Positions 45,876-56,213 of a stretch of 64,000 bases of DNA are shown one piece after another. Numbering within the stretch: position 1 is the stretch's first letter; every line of letters begins with the position of its first letter. The notes beneath the pieces were generated by a model. The model made no database searches, was not told the DNA's origin, and saw only the letters and a list, made by a program, of their open reading frames with translations. The stretch is taken from assembly GCA_013146195.2 (NCBI GenBank), contig CM028377.1, forward strand, positions 171,816,290 through 171,880,289, in the 5' to 3' direction. Position numbers and translations under genes: made by a program. Source of the stretch: Codonopsis lanceolata (lineage: Eukaryota; Streptophyta; Magnoliopsida; Asterales; Campanulaceae).

Positions 45876-46747
45876 CTCCCTCTGGCCTTATATATAAGCA
45901 AAAAATACTAAATTTTGGTGCTCTTAAATATATGCAAAAATCATCGTATTAAACTCTACTCACAACTTCTAAAAAGTTTTTACCAAAAATACATGTTGTT
46001 AATTCTTTTGTTTTTTTTCAAAATATATGGGTGCACATTCCCTATACACAACTTCCAAGAGACAACTAGCACATGAATGACAAAAGTCATGTTCATAAAT
46101 TGATCGGTTATAAACTCCATGAACACTTGACCTTCTTCTTTCCTTCTTCATGCTGATATAATCAGAAAATGGGAGAAGCATAAGAATCAATGGACATACC
46201 CTCGTTTGACTTGGGCATCTGTGATGACGAGGATATCTCACATCTCATTGTTGAAGATTCATTGGATAAAGATGGAGAGATGTCCAACCATGATGATGAG
46301 GTCACAACAAAGGAAACTGAATTATCAAAAAGAAATGAAGAAGTGCAATCTACCAGGAAGTAAAAGTCCGGATTTTGATCTATTGCTTTGTGGTGTTATT
46401 ATTCAATTTATAGAATAATTATGGGAGAAACAAAATTCAAAATGAGAAGCAAAAATTCAAAATTTGAATTTTCATGAAGCTGGAAACAAACTTCATGAGT
46501 AAATGTAACGGGAGAAACAAACTTTCATAGAGAACACAAAGAACCATTAATAAAATGAGCTATAATGAATTGATGACAATGAGTTAATATTGTATTAATT
46601 GTCATTAGTTTTGAGTGGGATACTCAAAGATATTTTATTAAGTATACTTTTGTTTTATATAAAATCAAGGTAATTTAACTAATTTAACTTACTTTCTTAA
46701 TCTGCTTAAAATCAGTTAGTTTTGCTTATATATAAGGTAAGAGAGAG
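45876..46747. mobile_element. Stowaway-like element with cargo, inner of a nested pair
   Basis: Ends CTCCCTCTGGCCTTATATATAAGC and GCTTATATATAAGGTAAGAGAGAG with TA borders (45874-45875, 46748-46749). At 872 bp it is long for a Stowaway MITE. Its middle is less AT-rich and carries a small open frame (46190-46363), which suggests captured sequence. Confidence 0.65.
46190..46363 (+). CDS. Small acidic open frame inside a MITE
   Basis: 57 codons from ATG at 46190 to TAA at 46361-46363. The product begins MDIPSFDLGICDDEDISHLI and is rich in Asp and Glu up to residue about 45, then basic. I do not recognise it with certainty; the PSFDLGI start recalls segments in plant Ulp1-type or transposon-linked proteins, from memory only. 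It is probably a captured exon fragment rather than a working gene. Confidence 0.3.
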   Translation: MDIPSFDLGICDDEDISHLIVEDSLDKDGEMSNHDDEVTTKETELSKRNEEVQSTRK

Positions 46748-46825
46748 TATAACAGTGTTTTTATAAACTTCTTTAGCATGTATGTGAATTTTTAAAATAT
46801 CATTTATTTTGAGACAGATGAAGTA

Positions 46826-47647
46826 TTAGGATAATAGTATATATTTTGCGAGGATATACACGTGAGAGTGAGATCCATCAATTTAAAGTATAATTAAATA
46901 AGGGTAAATGGTAATGTTATTTTCCAAGAAAAAAGAAAGATTTTGTTCAGAAGAATTGTTTCATATTTTTCTTTTTCATGCCTACTTTATAATTTGTATT
47001 TATTTTGAATTAGGGACATTGTCTTCTTTTTGTTATTTTTCTTGGACCTAGAGTACTTTAGTCAATAATGTAATGGAATTTCTCCTAGTTTGCGGGAAGA
47101 AGGATGATGTAAAAGGGCCTGTGGACAAAACCTCTAAACCATTTTAAACAAGACTAGTTCTATCATTTTACGAATTAAGATTTGTAAAATAGAATATCAC
47201 TTTTTCACAAATTAACTTATTAATACATGGTGAATTAGGTAAAGAAGATCTGTTTTATATAAAATATTTATAAAACCGTCTTACCTAAGTGTTTTTCTTA
47301 AAATAATTGTTTCATTTATTTAACTTCTTATTTAATTTGTGTTAATATTCTCTTGTTTCTTATGTATTGCATACTACGCTAGTGATTTAGCGAGCCTTCA
47401 TAAAAAATGACACGATTGTCTTTTGTTTTTGTTTTTGTTTTTGTTGAAATTGATGTCATTTTGAATTTTATTTCTGATTTTTTTCCGTGGCCTATAATTC
47501 ATTGTTGTGTGTTTGGTATGTTTATGTTAATATAATTGTTCTTGTGTTTAAATAGGGAATAATATTTAACACTCATAAATTAAAGTAGCACATTGGACAA
47601 TATAGTACACAGAGCAATGATGTATAGTAAATTAAGTGGTAAAGTGA
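46826..47647. other. Non-coding stretch
   Basis: AT-rich with a (GTTTTT)n-like run near 47421-47445 and a GTAAGAC-type repeat word near 47270. No gene seen. Confidence 0.55.
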
Positions 47648-47656
47648 TAATATTTA

Positions 47657-48096
47657 GGTTTAAATCTCAATAATTTGGTCACCCTACTTTCGGTTGATAT
47701 TCATTAAGCTCACTTTACTTTTTTTTTCCTCAATTTAATCACTTTACTTGGCTCCGAAAGTCAATAAGATCACTAGAGTCATTTCCGTTAGTTAAGTTGG
47801 ATGAAAATATTTGAAAAGACAATAATACCCCTTACCTTTGAAATGTGTGTTGACAAATTTAAGTCATACAATAAGAAATTATGTTTGAGAGGAGAAGGAA
47901 ACCCTCAAATCCCACAAATTTAGTAAGGGTATTTTTTGATTTTCCTAACAAAATTAAACTTTCCATCCAAATATATAGATAGAGTGATGAACGTGCTAAT
48001 TATGTGAAAGTAGAGTAATTTGATTGAGGAAAAAAAAATAGAGTGAGCTTAATGAATTTTAGTCAAAAGTAGGGTGATCAAATTGAGATTTAAACC
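47657..48096. mobile_element. Mutator-type MITE with 9-bp target duplication
   Basis: 440 bp. Inverted ends GGTTTAAATCTCAATAATTTGGTCACCCTACTTT and its complement, flanked by TAATATTTA at 47648-47656 and 48097-48105. The 9-bp duplication and long inverted ends are Mutator features. It encodes nothing. It is related to the larger element at 52608-54105. Confidence 0.9.
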
Positions 48097-48460
48097 TAAT
48101 ATTTATTGGTCTCAATTAATAATATTTAATTGTCTCAATTCCCAAGCAACTCAACCCACTAACACACGGTGAATCGGATAAAGAAGATTTGTTTTATAAA
48201 AAATATCGGTAAAGTTTTAACTATACTAGAGTAATAAATTGCAAACATGGAGCAAACCAATTCGATTTCAATTAAAAATTATAAAACGAAAATAAAAAAA
48301 AGTTCAAAAAATAAAAACACATCAAAAGTTAATCCCATCAAACAATAGTCTGAAGCTAAATTACTGATCTTTCAAACAATGTTAAATAAAATGAACATCA
48401 TAAACTTATCCCCTAAACTGTTCTTGCAACAGATTGCTTTTCACATATAGAGAAGTGCAA

Positions 48461-48464
<4 letters not shown>

Positions 48465-48554
<90 letters not shown>
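48465..48554. repeat. (AT)n followed by (GA)n microsatellite
   Basis: About 29 AT units to 48523 then about 15 AG units. It lies roughly 70-160 bp downstream of the stop codon of the OSR gene, so probably in or just past its 3' UTR. Confidence 0.9.
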
Positions 48555-48557
<3 letters not shown>

Positions 48558-48621
48558 AGAGAGAGAAAGTTACATGCATCATCACCATTTTAGTGAGCAA
48601 CACACAATCGACTAATGAGCT

Positions 48622-48852
48622 TCAATGCATGTAGCGATCCCTTGCTGGTCTATTCAGAACGACGACGTATGGGTCTCTGGAAAAGGACAAGGCCAACAAG
48701 ATGAGTAGTACCATTATTAAGACTGGCACCAAAAGAAGCAAGAGCGGCGGTGGTGGAAGCGGCGGAATCACCAACGGCAACACCAGCAGTACAGTCGCCG
48801 TGCATATCAACATTGCCGTTAAACCTTTCACGCTAAAACCACCGGCCTTCAT
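48622..48852 (-). CDS. ORGAN SIZE RELATED (ARGOS/OSR1-like) protein
   Basis: A 76-residue membrane protein with the OSR signature: two hydrophobic helices (about residues 11-29 and 37-55) joined by a Pro-rich turn, LVIPPLPPPPLLLLLVP at residues about 26-42. In Arabidopsis, ARGOS, ARL, OSR1 and OSR2 carry this motif, sit in the endoplasmic reticulum, promote organ growth and dampen ethylene signalling. The N-terminal part before the motif is short (about 10 residues), closest in layout to OSR1. The C-terminal tail SFSRDPYVVVLNRPARDRYMH is soluble and basic. There is no intron and no frame damage in a mobile-DNA-rich setting, so it is probably functional. A two-codon upstream frame overlaps its start. 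Which paralogue it is cannot be told. Confidence 0.85.
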   Translation of the reverse strand: MKAGGFSVKGLTAMLICTATVLLVLPLVIPPLPPPPLLLLLVPVLIMVLLILLALSFSRDPYVVVLNRPARDRYMH

Positions 48853-48857
48853 TTCAT
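48849..48857 (-). promoter_or_regulatory. Minimal upstream ORF overlapping the OSR start
   Basis: The minus strand reads GATGAAATGAAGG: an ATG at 48857-48855, Lys, then TGA at 48851-48849, overlapping the main ATG (48852-48850) as ATGA. Translation of the main frame would need leaky scanning or re-initiation if the leader includes this ATG. Upstream the leader has a (GAAA)n stretch near 48891-48911. Confidence 0.5.
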
Positions 48858-49592
48858 CTGCCGTTGACCAATGCTAGTGTTGGGGTTTGAGAAAGAAAGA
48901 AAGAAAGGAAGAGGTATTGATTGTTTAATTGGTTGTCGGGATTTGACTTTTAATTAAACGGCTGGTCTCCAAAAAGGGAAACCTTAAATCAATGGTCGTC
49001 AAATGATACGTTTGCCGCTCATTTTGGGCTCAAAGGTGTTTTTGGTCATTCGAGACTAGCTTGACTAGCATGACTTGGATTTCGCAATTTTCCTTTCCAA
49101 TACGTGGATTTGTTAAGGTAAATTTCTATATTTAGATCAAATATTTACTTATTATACTTCCTCTTTGCTTCTGAAATGTTGTAATATTTGATTTTTTTTA
49201 AGTCAAACAAATGCATATTTAAAAAAATTTAATTAAAATTATAAAAAACGTAATTTGCAGTATCAAAAGATGATATGATTTACATGTCATACACTTTTGG
49301 AGGAAAAAAAAAATAGGTTTGACAATTACAACTCAAAACCCGCTAATCCGACTTGTAAATTATCTGACCTATTAATTTTTTGGGGGTTGAAATAGGCAAC
49401 ATTTCGACCAAAAAAAATTAACAAGGCGATTTGGGTCGGGTTAAAATGGGTTAAACCTATTACCCATTTCGATCATTTTTTTGTTATATAAATGAAAGCT
49501 TTTTGATGAAAATTATGGATCGAAACGGGTCAACCTGTTATGACTCATTACCCATTTTGAACCGACCTGTCCCGACCCAACCCGTTTAATTT
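48858..49592. other. Upstream region of the OSR gene, then AT-rich DNA
   Basis: 48858-49130 should hold the promoter; I see no unambiguous TATA box. From 49320 to 49590 the text is rich in GACCCG/CGGGT words (..AACGGGTCAACC..CCCGACCCAACCCG..), a kind of degenerate repeat. Confidence 0.4.
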
Positions 49593-50983
49593 TGTGTCAA
49601 TCAAATTTGTTCGGTGGATATTTCCATATTCTACTTGAGTGTGTGGATTATATCTTAGTCATCATTTTTATTTTTAAAAACTCTTACTATTAGTTGTTCT
49701 TTTCTTTTATTTTTTATTTTTTATCAAATTTTATTTAGAAGTGAAATGCATGTCACATAAGATCAATTCCACGTCATAAGATCAATTCCACATTTGTATC
49801 GAAGAGGCCGATTTTGATTTAAATGAATAAAGAAAAATTGACACATATGATTGAGAGTTTTAACTACCCGTGCCCACGTAAGATCAAATCAACAAATGCA
49901 TTGGTGATACTTTTAACAAAGGTTTTAAAAAGATTGATCTGCTCTCATTTAAACTCATTTATTGTAGTTAAGTTATACTACTAGTATATTTCTCTTTCCA
50001 TTCAACAATCCTCTTGTAAAAACATTTAATTCGAGCATATAGGAGTAGTAAGGGTACGTAGTTTTGACAAAATATTGGGAAAAATACCAAAATGTCTCAT
50101 TAAAAAATTCTCATATAAAAAAAGTCTCAAAAATAATTCTTTTAACTAAAAAGTCCAAATTTAACCCTTCTACTAACATCATTAGAGTAAGAGGTTTTAT
50201 TTGAACGGGAACTTATTTTTAACTTCAATAATTTTATAATTCCCTATTTTAGATTAAAAAAATAATATTAATAATAAAAAAAATAACAACAACAAATCCA
50301 AATAACTTATTATTAATAATAACAATAACATAAAAAAATTTCTATTAATACGATTAGTGTTAATAATAATAATAGTAATAATAATAATAATAATAATATA
50401 ATTAATAACAATAATCATATATATATAGATATATATATATATATATATATATAATTAATCATAATAATATTATTATTATCACGACTAATATTTCTACCAC
50501 AATTTTATAAAAGTTTAAAGGTTAACTTTTTGAATTTTTAGTATGAAACGATTAAGTTTAGATTATATGGATTAAATAATTGTTTTGAGATCATTGGGAA
50601 AAGAATTTTTTAAACAGACTTTTAGAATTTAATACTAATAATGTTAATGCAGATAATAATATTACTATTATAATAATAGTATTATTGTTATAAAAATAAA
50701 AAAATGCAATATTATTCTTATTATCATTGTTATAAATGAAAATAATAAGAAAAGATTCGTTCTAATGAAAACTTTTAAGATAACGACGTTTGTAGACACG
50801 TTAAGTTTTGGATTTTTTTTGATATTAAAATTATGATTTTTGGACTTTTTGGATACAAGAATTATATTTGAGACTATTAGGATATGATAATTTTTTGGTG
50901 GGACTTTTTAGTATTTTTTCCATAAATATTTCTTGAAATTCTAAAACATCATTTATTTGAGAATTTTTTTTGCTAAAACATTA

Positions 50984-51298
50984 CTCCATCCGTCCTAAAA
51001 TAAATGACGTTTTAGCTAGAGATTTGCACACAAATTAATGAAAATTATAAAAAGACTAATTTACCCATATTTAACTACAATTATTGTTGATTAGTTTCAT
51101 GGTTTTTTTTCTTTCCTCTTAACAACCCTCTTTAAATCATTCTAAATTAAAAAACAAAAACCCACTTTAAATAATTCTACTTTTTTCTCAAAACATGAAC
51201 AATACATTTAATTAGAGAGTAATTAACAAGTGCAATTTTGGCAAAATGTGAACCTTTTTTCTTGAAATCCTATAACGTCATTTATTTTAGAATGAAGG
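50984..51298. mobile_element. Stowaway-like MITE in copy A
   Basis: Ends CTCCATCCGTCCTAAAATAAATGACG and CGTCATTTATTTTAGAATGAAGG with TA borders. In copy B the left end is deleted (near 55450) and the right end remains near 55735. Confidence 0.7.
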
Positions 51299-51493
51299 TA
51301 CGTAGTATACATTTTTCCAAAATAGACTTACTAATTACTCTCTAATTAAATGTTATATTGAGAATGCAAAGGATTGGATTTAGAGAAAAATGGATTGAGT
51401 AACGATGTGTTGTTCAAACTTTGAGAAAAAACAAAATGATTTGAAGAGATTGGTAAACGGAAAGAGAAAATTAATCATTCAATTTATCAACAA

Positions 51494-51763
51494 CTAGTAT
51501 ACGTATCCGTGTTATAGGCACGGTGACGGTATGTGATCAGTTCAATGAATGATCGGAATAAACAAAACTCATAACTGACGGGGCAATTCAAACAAAACTC
51601 ACATGTTTTATATGTAATTGTAGATGTGTAATTCAAACATAACTCATAACTGAGAGGTTCATTTGTAACTCACATACTTACGAATCAATCTAGACCGTCA
51701 GTTGTGTTTAGTACAATTCGATCAGGACCACTAGTTAGACCCTGAGCTCTTTTATAATATAGA
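51494..51763 (-). mobile_element. Helitron (270 bp) in copy A
   Basis: Minus strand: 5' TCTATATTATAAAAGAGCTC at 51763 after A; 3' hairpin CCGTGCC TATAA CACGG then ATACGTATACTAG at 51494 before T. The interior GGTCTAACTAGTGGTCCTGATCG..AACACAACTGACGGTC is shared with the plus-strand Helitron at 38187. It has no coding capacity. Confidence 0.8.
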
Positions 51764-51764
51764 T

Positions 51765-52508
51765 TGTGCACGTGTCTATGGCACGACGTCAGTATGAAAC
51801 GGTGTCAGTATTCAAAATAACCAATTTAAAATGAACACTTATCGGTAATCAATTAAAACAATATGATCATACAACAATTGAAAAAAAAAATTAAAAATTA
51901 AAAGTTAGTTTTATAAATTTTTTTAGGGAAACATGGGCGGTACCCTGCTCGATTTTATTAATATAAATAAAATTACAAACTTTAGCAGGACAACTAGCCT
52001 TGCCCTTATAAGAGGGAGGTCGGAGAAGTCTAACCTCAAAAAAGAAATACTAACAACAAATAAAAACTAATAAATTTGAATATGAGGTAAACCTTGGGCA
52101 TCCATAATGATTATCTCCATAAATCGAGCGAGAGAGATCTTATAAAGAAAAAAAGTGGCATCCATACCCGTGTTTAAAGAGGGTTGTTAATAGGAACAAA
52201 AAAAGAAAGGAAATAATTTACCGTTAATGATTTACAGATATCTCATATACTATTACCAGAATTCATGAAATCTAGTAATATCTTTTAAATATATTAAAGA
52301 AACTAATATAAGAAGACAAATGTCATGATTAATTAGGGAACCAATTAGGGCGATAATGAAAGTTAATCATGACCAGTAGTTATGTTTGGTAAAAATGAAT
52401 CATGGTCATTAGTTAACTTTTTAAAAGATTTAATCCTGACCAGTAATTATGTTTGATAAAAATAAATCTTGACCAGTAGTAAACTATTGAGTTTTATTAT
52501 AATATAGA
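51765..52508 (-). mobile_element. Helitron (about 740 bp) in copy A, joined to the smaller one
   Basis: Minus strand: 5' TCTATATTATAATAAAACTC at 52508; 3' hairpin CGTGCC ATAG ACACG then TGCACAA, directly followed by the 5' TC of the 270-bp Helitron. The expected ..ATACTAG end is missing, as if replaced by the neighbour's 5' terminus. Confidence 0.65.
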
Positions 52509-52607
52509 TGTGTCAATCAAATTTGTTCACATCATTGTGGATAATAATTGTAATTTTCATATTCTACTTGAGTGTGTGAATTTATATCTTAGTCATCATT
52601 TTTCTTT

Positions 52608-54105
52608 GGCTTAAATAACAATTTGGTCACCCTACTTTCCAGCTTTTTTTATTATGATCACTTTACTTTCTTTTTTTTCAATTTAATCATTATACTTGGC
52701 TTTATTTTCACGTTCATCACTCCATCCAATTTTTTGGATGAAAAACTTTAAAAAATTAAAACCCCAAAATGCCCCTAAACACAATTGGGTCTCTCTTTCC
52801 CCACCATGGTTGAAACCAAACACATCCACTTCCTTCCCCATCTTCCTCCCCCAAATCCAGACAAACAAATTCGATACATCCAAATCCCAACCTTTCTCCC
52901 AACTCGACCAAGCCCCCACCATCTCCAGTCAAGTTGCAACCATCTTTGGCCACGCCTCTCTAGCTCCTCTCAAATCCAGAAACTTTGATGCTTCCTACTT
53001 CCACATCCCTATCCCAGATCTAACTCTAAGTTCACTTCATCCTTCTCTTCTCTGACTTCCTTTATCTTCATCTCCATTTACATCTTCGGTCATCCCTCAT
53101 CGACTTTGGCACAATCGTCTACCTCCCTAAACCCGGCCATCCTATCTCAAATCCAACCGACGTTGTCATCTCCCCCAGCCCAGTTTTTTCTCAATTTTAA
53201 TTTCGATTTCGATTTCATGCATCTCTTTATTTCATTTTGGCAGGTATACGCATACCCTTCTCTCAAGCTCTCCGTCTCCTTCTTCCAGCCCGCCACCATC
53301 TCCTCCACCGTCAAAGTCTTTCAACGCTTGCTTCTCACTGCCCGACCTCTACACCCTACAGCTTCCAGTGACACCATTAAAGCTTAACACCATCTTCTTC
53401 TTCCCACCGCCATTTCAACTAACCCACCGCCGCTTCAACCTGCTGCAGCCATCACCACCGTCACTCACGTCGGCATCTCCAAACCTGATGCTCGCCAACC
53501 CTAGAGAGAGATGAGTGCCTAGAGAGTGATGTTTTTAACCCGATTCGAATCTACCTCGATTGTAGGTAAATTGGCCGACTCTGGTTGGGAATTGAGTCGC
53601 AAGGGAAAGAGAGATTGGAGAGAGAGAGAGACAGAGATAGAGAATCATGGGCATTGGAGTGCCCTGAAATAATGGTAAATTGCGGAGCTGGGAGAAAGAA
53701 TGAATGAGATGGATAGATGGATATAGGTGTTTTCTTCCCTGAAATAGTGGTAGATGCCCCCAAATTAAATATTAGGTTATGATTGAATTAATGAAAATAT
53801 AAATTAAAGAAAAAAGGTTTAAGATGAGTTATTGAATAAATTAATGAAAATATAAATTAAATATATGTTATTTGATCTTTTCGTTTAACCCCTTGACTAT
53901 TAACATTTTAAATTAAAAACCTTTAACATTAATCAGGTCATTGTGGTCATTTCAAACATTTTCATCCATCTAACTAACAGAAATGATCCCCGATGATCTT
54001 ATTGACTTGATTGACCAAGTATAATCACTAAATTGAGGGGGAAAAAGTAAAGTGATCATAATGAAAAAAGCTGGAAACTAGGGTGACCAAATTGCTATTT
54101 AAGTC
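52608..54105. mobile_element. Mutator-like element with possible captured sequence
   Basis: 1498 bp. Inverted ends of about 95 bp start GGCTTAAATAACAATTTGGTC and GACTTAAATAGCAATTTGGTC, flanked by a perfect TTTTTCTTT duplication (52599-52607, 54106-54114). Copy A has the empty site (TTTTTATTT at 49665-49673). The interior is more GC-rich than anything nearby and has a TTTTGGCAG-type splice-acceptor-like word near 53237, so it may be a Pack-MULE carrying host exon fragments. It has no transposase. Confidence 0.9.
52696..53387 (+). pseudogene. Open frames inside the Mutator-like element, possible gene capture
   Basis: Two plus-strand frames, 52696-53055 (119 codons) and 53106-53387 (93 codons), lie in the GC-rich interior. 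The products are Ser/Pro/Leu-rich (SQPFSQLDQAPTISSQ.., LKLSVSFFQPATISSTVKVF..) without a family I recognise. The pyrimidine-rich text also resembles a 5' leader. Minus-strand frames of similar length overlap, so the coding strand is uncertain. Confidence 0.25.
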
Positions 54106-55939
54106 TTTTTCTTTTTAAAAACTCTTACTATTAGTTGTTCTTTTCTTTTCTTTTTTATTTTTTATCAAAATTTATTTTGAGGTGAGATGTATGTCACATA
54201 AGATAAATTCCACGTCATAAGATCAATTCCACATTTGCATCGAAGAGGCCGATTTTGATTTAAATGAATAGAGAAAAATTGACACACATGATTGAGAGTG
54301 TTAACTAGCTACCCGCGGCCACGTAAGATAAAATCAACAAATGCATTGGTGATACTTTTAACAAAGGTTTTAAAAAGATTGATCTTCTCTCATTTAAGAT
54401 AATTTATTGTAGTTAAGTTGTACTACTAGTATATTTCTCTTTCCATTCAACAACTCTCTTTTAAAAACATTTAATTCAAGCATATAGTAAATAAGTGTAC
54501 GTAGTTTTGACAAAATATGGATAAATATTGAGAAAAATACCAAAATGTCTCATTAAAAAATTCTCATATAAAAAAAGTCCCAAAAATAATCATTTTATCT
54601 AAAAAGTCTCAATGTTAAATTCGTAATACCAAAAAGTCCAAATTTAACGCTTCTACTACCATCATTAAAGTATGAAGTTTTATTTAAACGAAACTTATTT
54701 TTAACTTCAATAATTTTATAATTCCCTATTTTAGATTAAATAATAATAATATTAATAATAAAAAATAACAACAACAAAAACAAATAACTTACTATTAATA
54801 ATAACAATAACATACAAAATTTGTTATTAATAAGGTTATTGTTATTAATAATAATATTATTAATAATTATTATTATTATTAATATTATAATTAATAACAA
54901 ATATTATATTATTATTATTATTATTAATCATAGTAATAATATTATTATCACGACTAATATTTTTACCATAATTTTATAAAAGTGTAAAGGTTAACTTTTT
55001 GAATGTTTAGTATGAAAAGATTTAATTTTAGATTATATGGATTAAATAATTGTTTTGGGATCATTGGGAAAATAATTTTTTAAATAGACTTTTGATATTT
55101 AATACTAATAATGTTAATGTAGATAATAATATTACTATTATAATAATAGTATTGTTGTTATAATAATAATAAAAATACATTATTATTCTTATTATCATTG
55201 TTATAAATGAAAAGAAGAAGAAATATTCGTTCAAATGAAAACTTTTAAGATAATGACGTTTGTAGACACATTAAATTTTGGATTTTTTACCTTTTTGGCA
55301 TGAAAATTATGATTTTGGGACTTTTTGGATACAAGAATTATATTTGAGACTATTAGGATATGATAATTTTTTGGTGGGACTTTTTAGTATTTTTTTCCAT
55401 AAATATTTCTTGAAATTATAAAACATCATTTATTTGAGAATTTTTTTTTTTGCTAAAATAAATGACGTTTTAGCTAGAGATTTGCACACAAATTAATTAA
55501 ACTTATAAAAAGATTGATTTACCCTTATTTAACTACAATTATTGTTGATTAGTTTCATGGTTTTTTTTCTTTCCTCTTAACAACCCTTCTACTTTTTCTC
55601 AAAATTTGAACAACGCATTTAATTAGAGAGTAATTAATAAGTGTAATTTTAGCCAAATGTGAACATTTTTTCTTCAAATCCTATAACGTCGTTTATTTTG
55701 GGACAGTTTTTTTGTTGAAAACGTTGTTTATTTTAGAATGAAGGTATGTGGTATACATTTTGACAAAATTGAATTATTAATTACTCTCTAATTAAATGCT
55801 ATATTGAGAATGAAAAGCATTGGATTTAGAGAAAAGTGGATTGAGTAACGATGTGTTATTCAAACTTTGAGAAAAAGTAGAATGATTTAAAGAGATTGTT
55901 AAATGGAAGGAGAAAAATAATCATTCAATTTATCAACAA

Positions 55940-56212
55940 CTAGTATACGTATCCGTGTCATAGGTACGGTGTCGTTATGAGATCAGTGTTCAATGAATGG
56001 TCGCGATAAACAAAACTCATAACTAATCGGGGCAATTCAAACAAAACCCACATGTTTTATATGTAATTATAGAAGGGTAATTCAAACATAACTCGTAATT
56101 GAGAGGTTCATTTGTAACTCACATACTTACGAATCAATCTAGATCGTCAGTTGTGTTTAGCACAATTTGATCAGGACCACCAGTTAGACCCTGAGCTCTT
56201 TTATAATATAAA
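55940..56212 (-). mobile_element. Helitron (273 bp) in copy B
   Basis: The counterpart of 51494-51763. The 3' end is ..ACACGGATACGTATACTAG at 55940. The 5' end has changed to TTTATATTATAAAAGAGCTC. Confidence 0.75.
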
Positions 56213-56213
56213 T

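Larger units (their letters stand above)
45685..46823. mobile_element. Stowaway-like element, outer of a nested pair
   Basis: Ends CTCTCTTCATCTCAAAATAAATGACG and ..ATCATTTATTTTGAGACAGATGAAG with TA at both borders (45683-45684, 46824-46825). The outer element alone is about 265 bp once the inner element is removed. Confidence 0.65.
49593..52508. repeat. 2.9-kb tandem duplication, copy A
   Basis: From TGTGTCAATCAAATTTGTTC at the left to the Helitron 5' end ..TTTTATTATAATATAGA at 52508. The whole content recurs in order in copy B (52509-56948): AAGTGAAATGCATGTCACATAAGATCAATTCC, TTATTAATAATAACAATAACAT, a Stowaway MITE and two Helitrons. Copies differ by scattered substitutions and short indels, so the event is not recent. 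No protein-coding gene is seen. Confidence 0.85.

Noticed and set aside
52683..52953. Minus-strand Gly/Trp-rich frames in the Mutator-like element
   Set aside because: They overlap the plus-strand frames and have no recognisable domain; the strand cannot be decided, so only the plus-strand pair is described.
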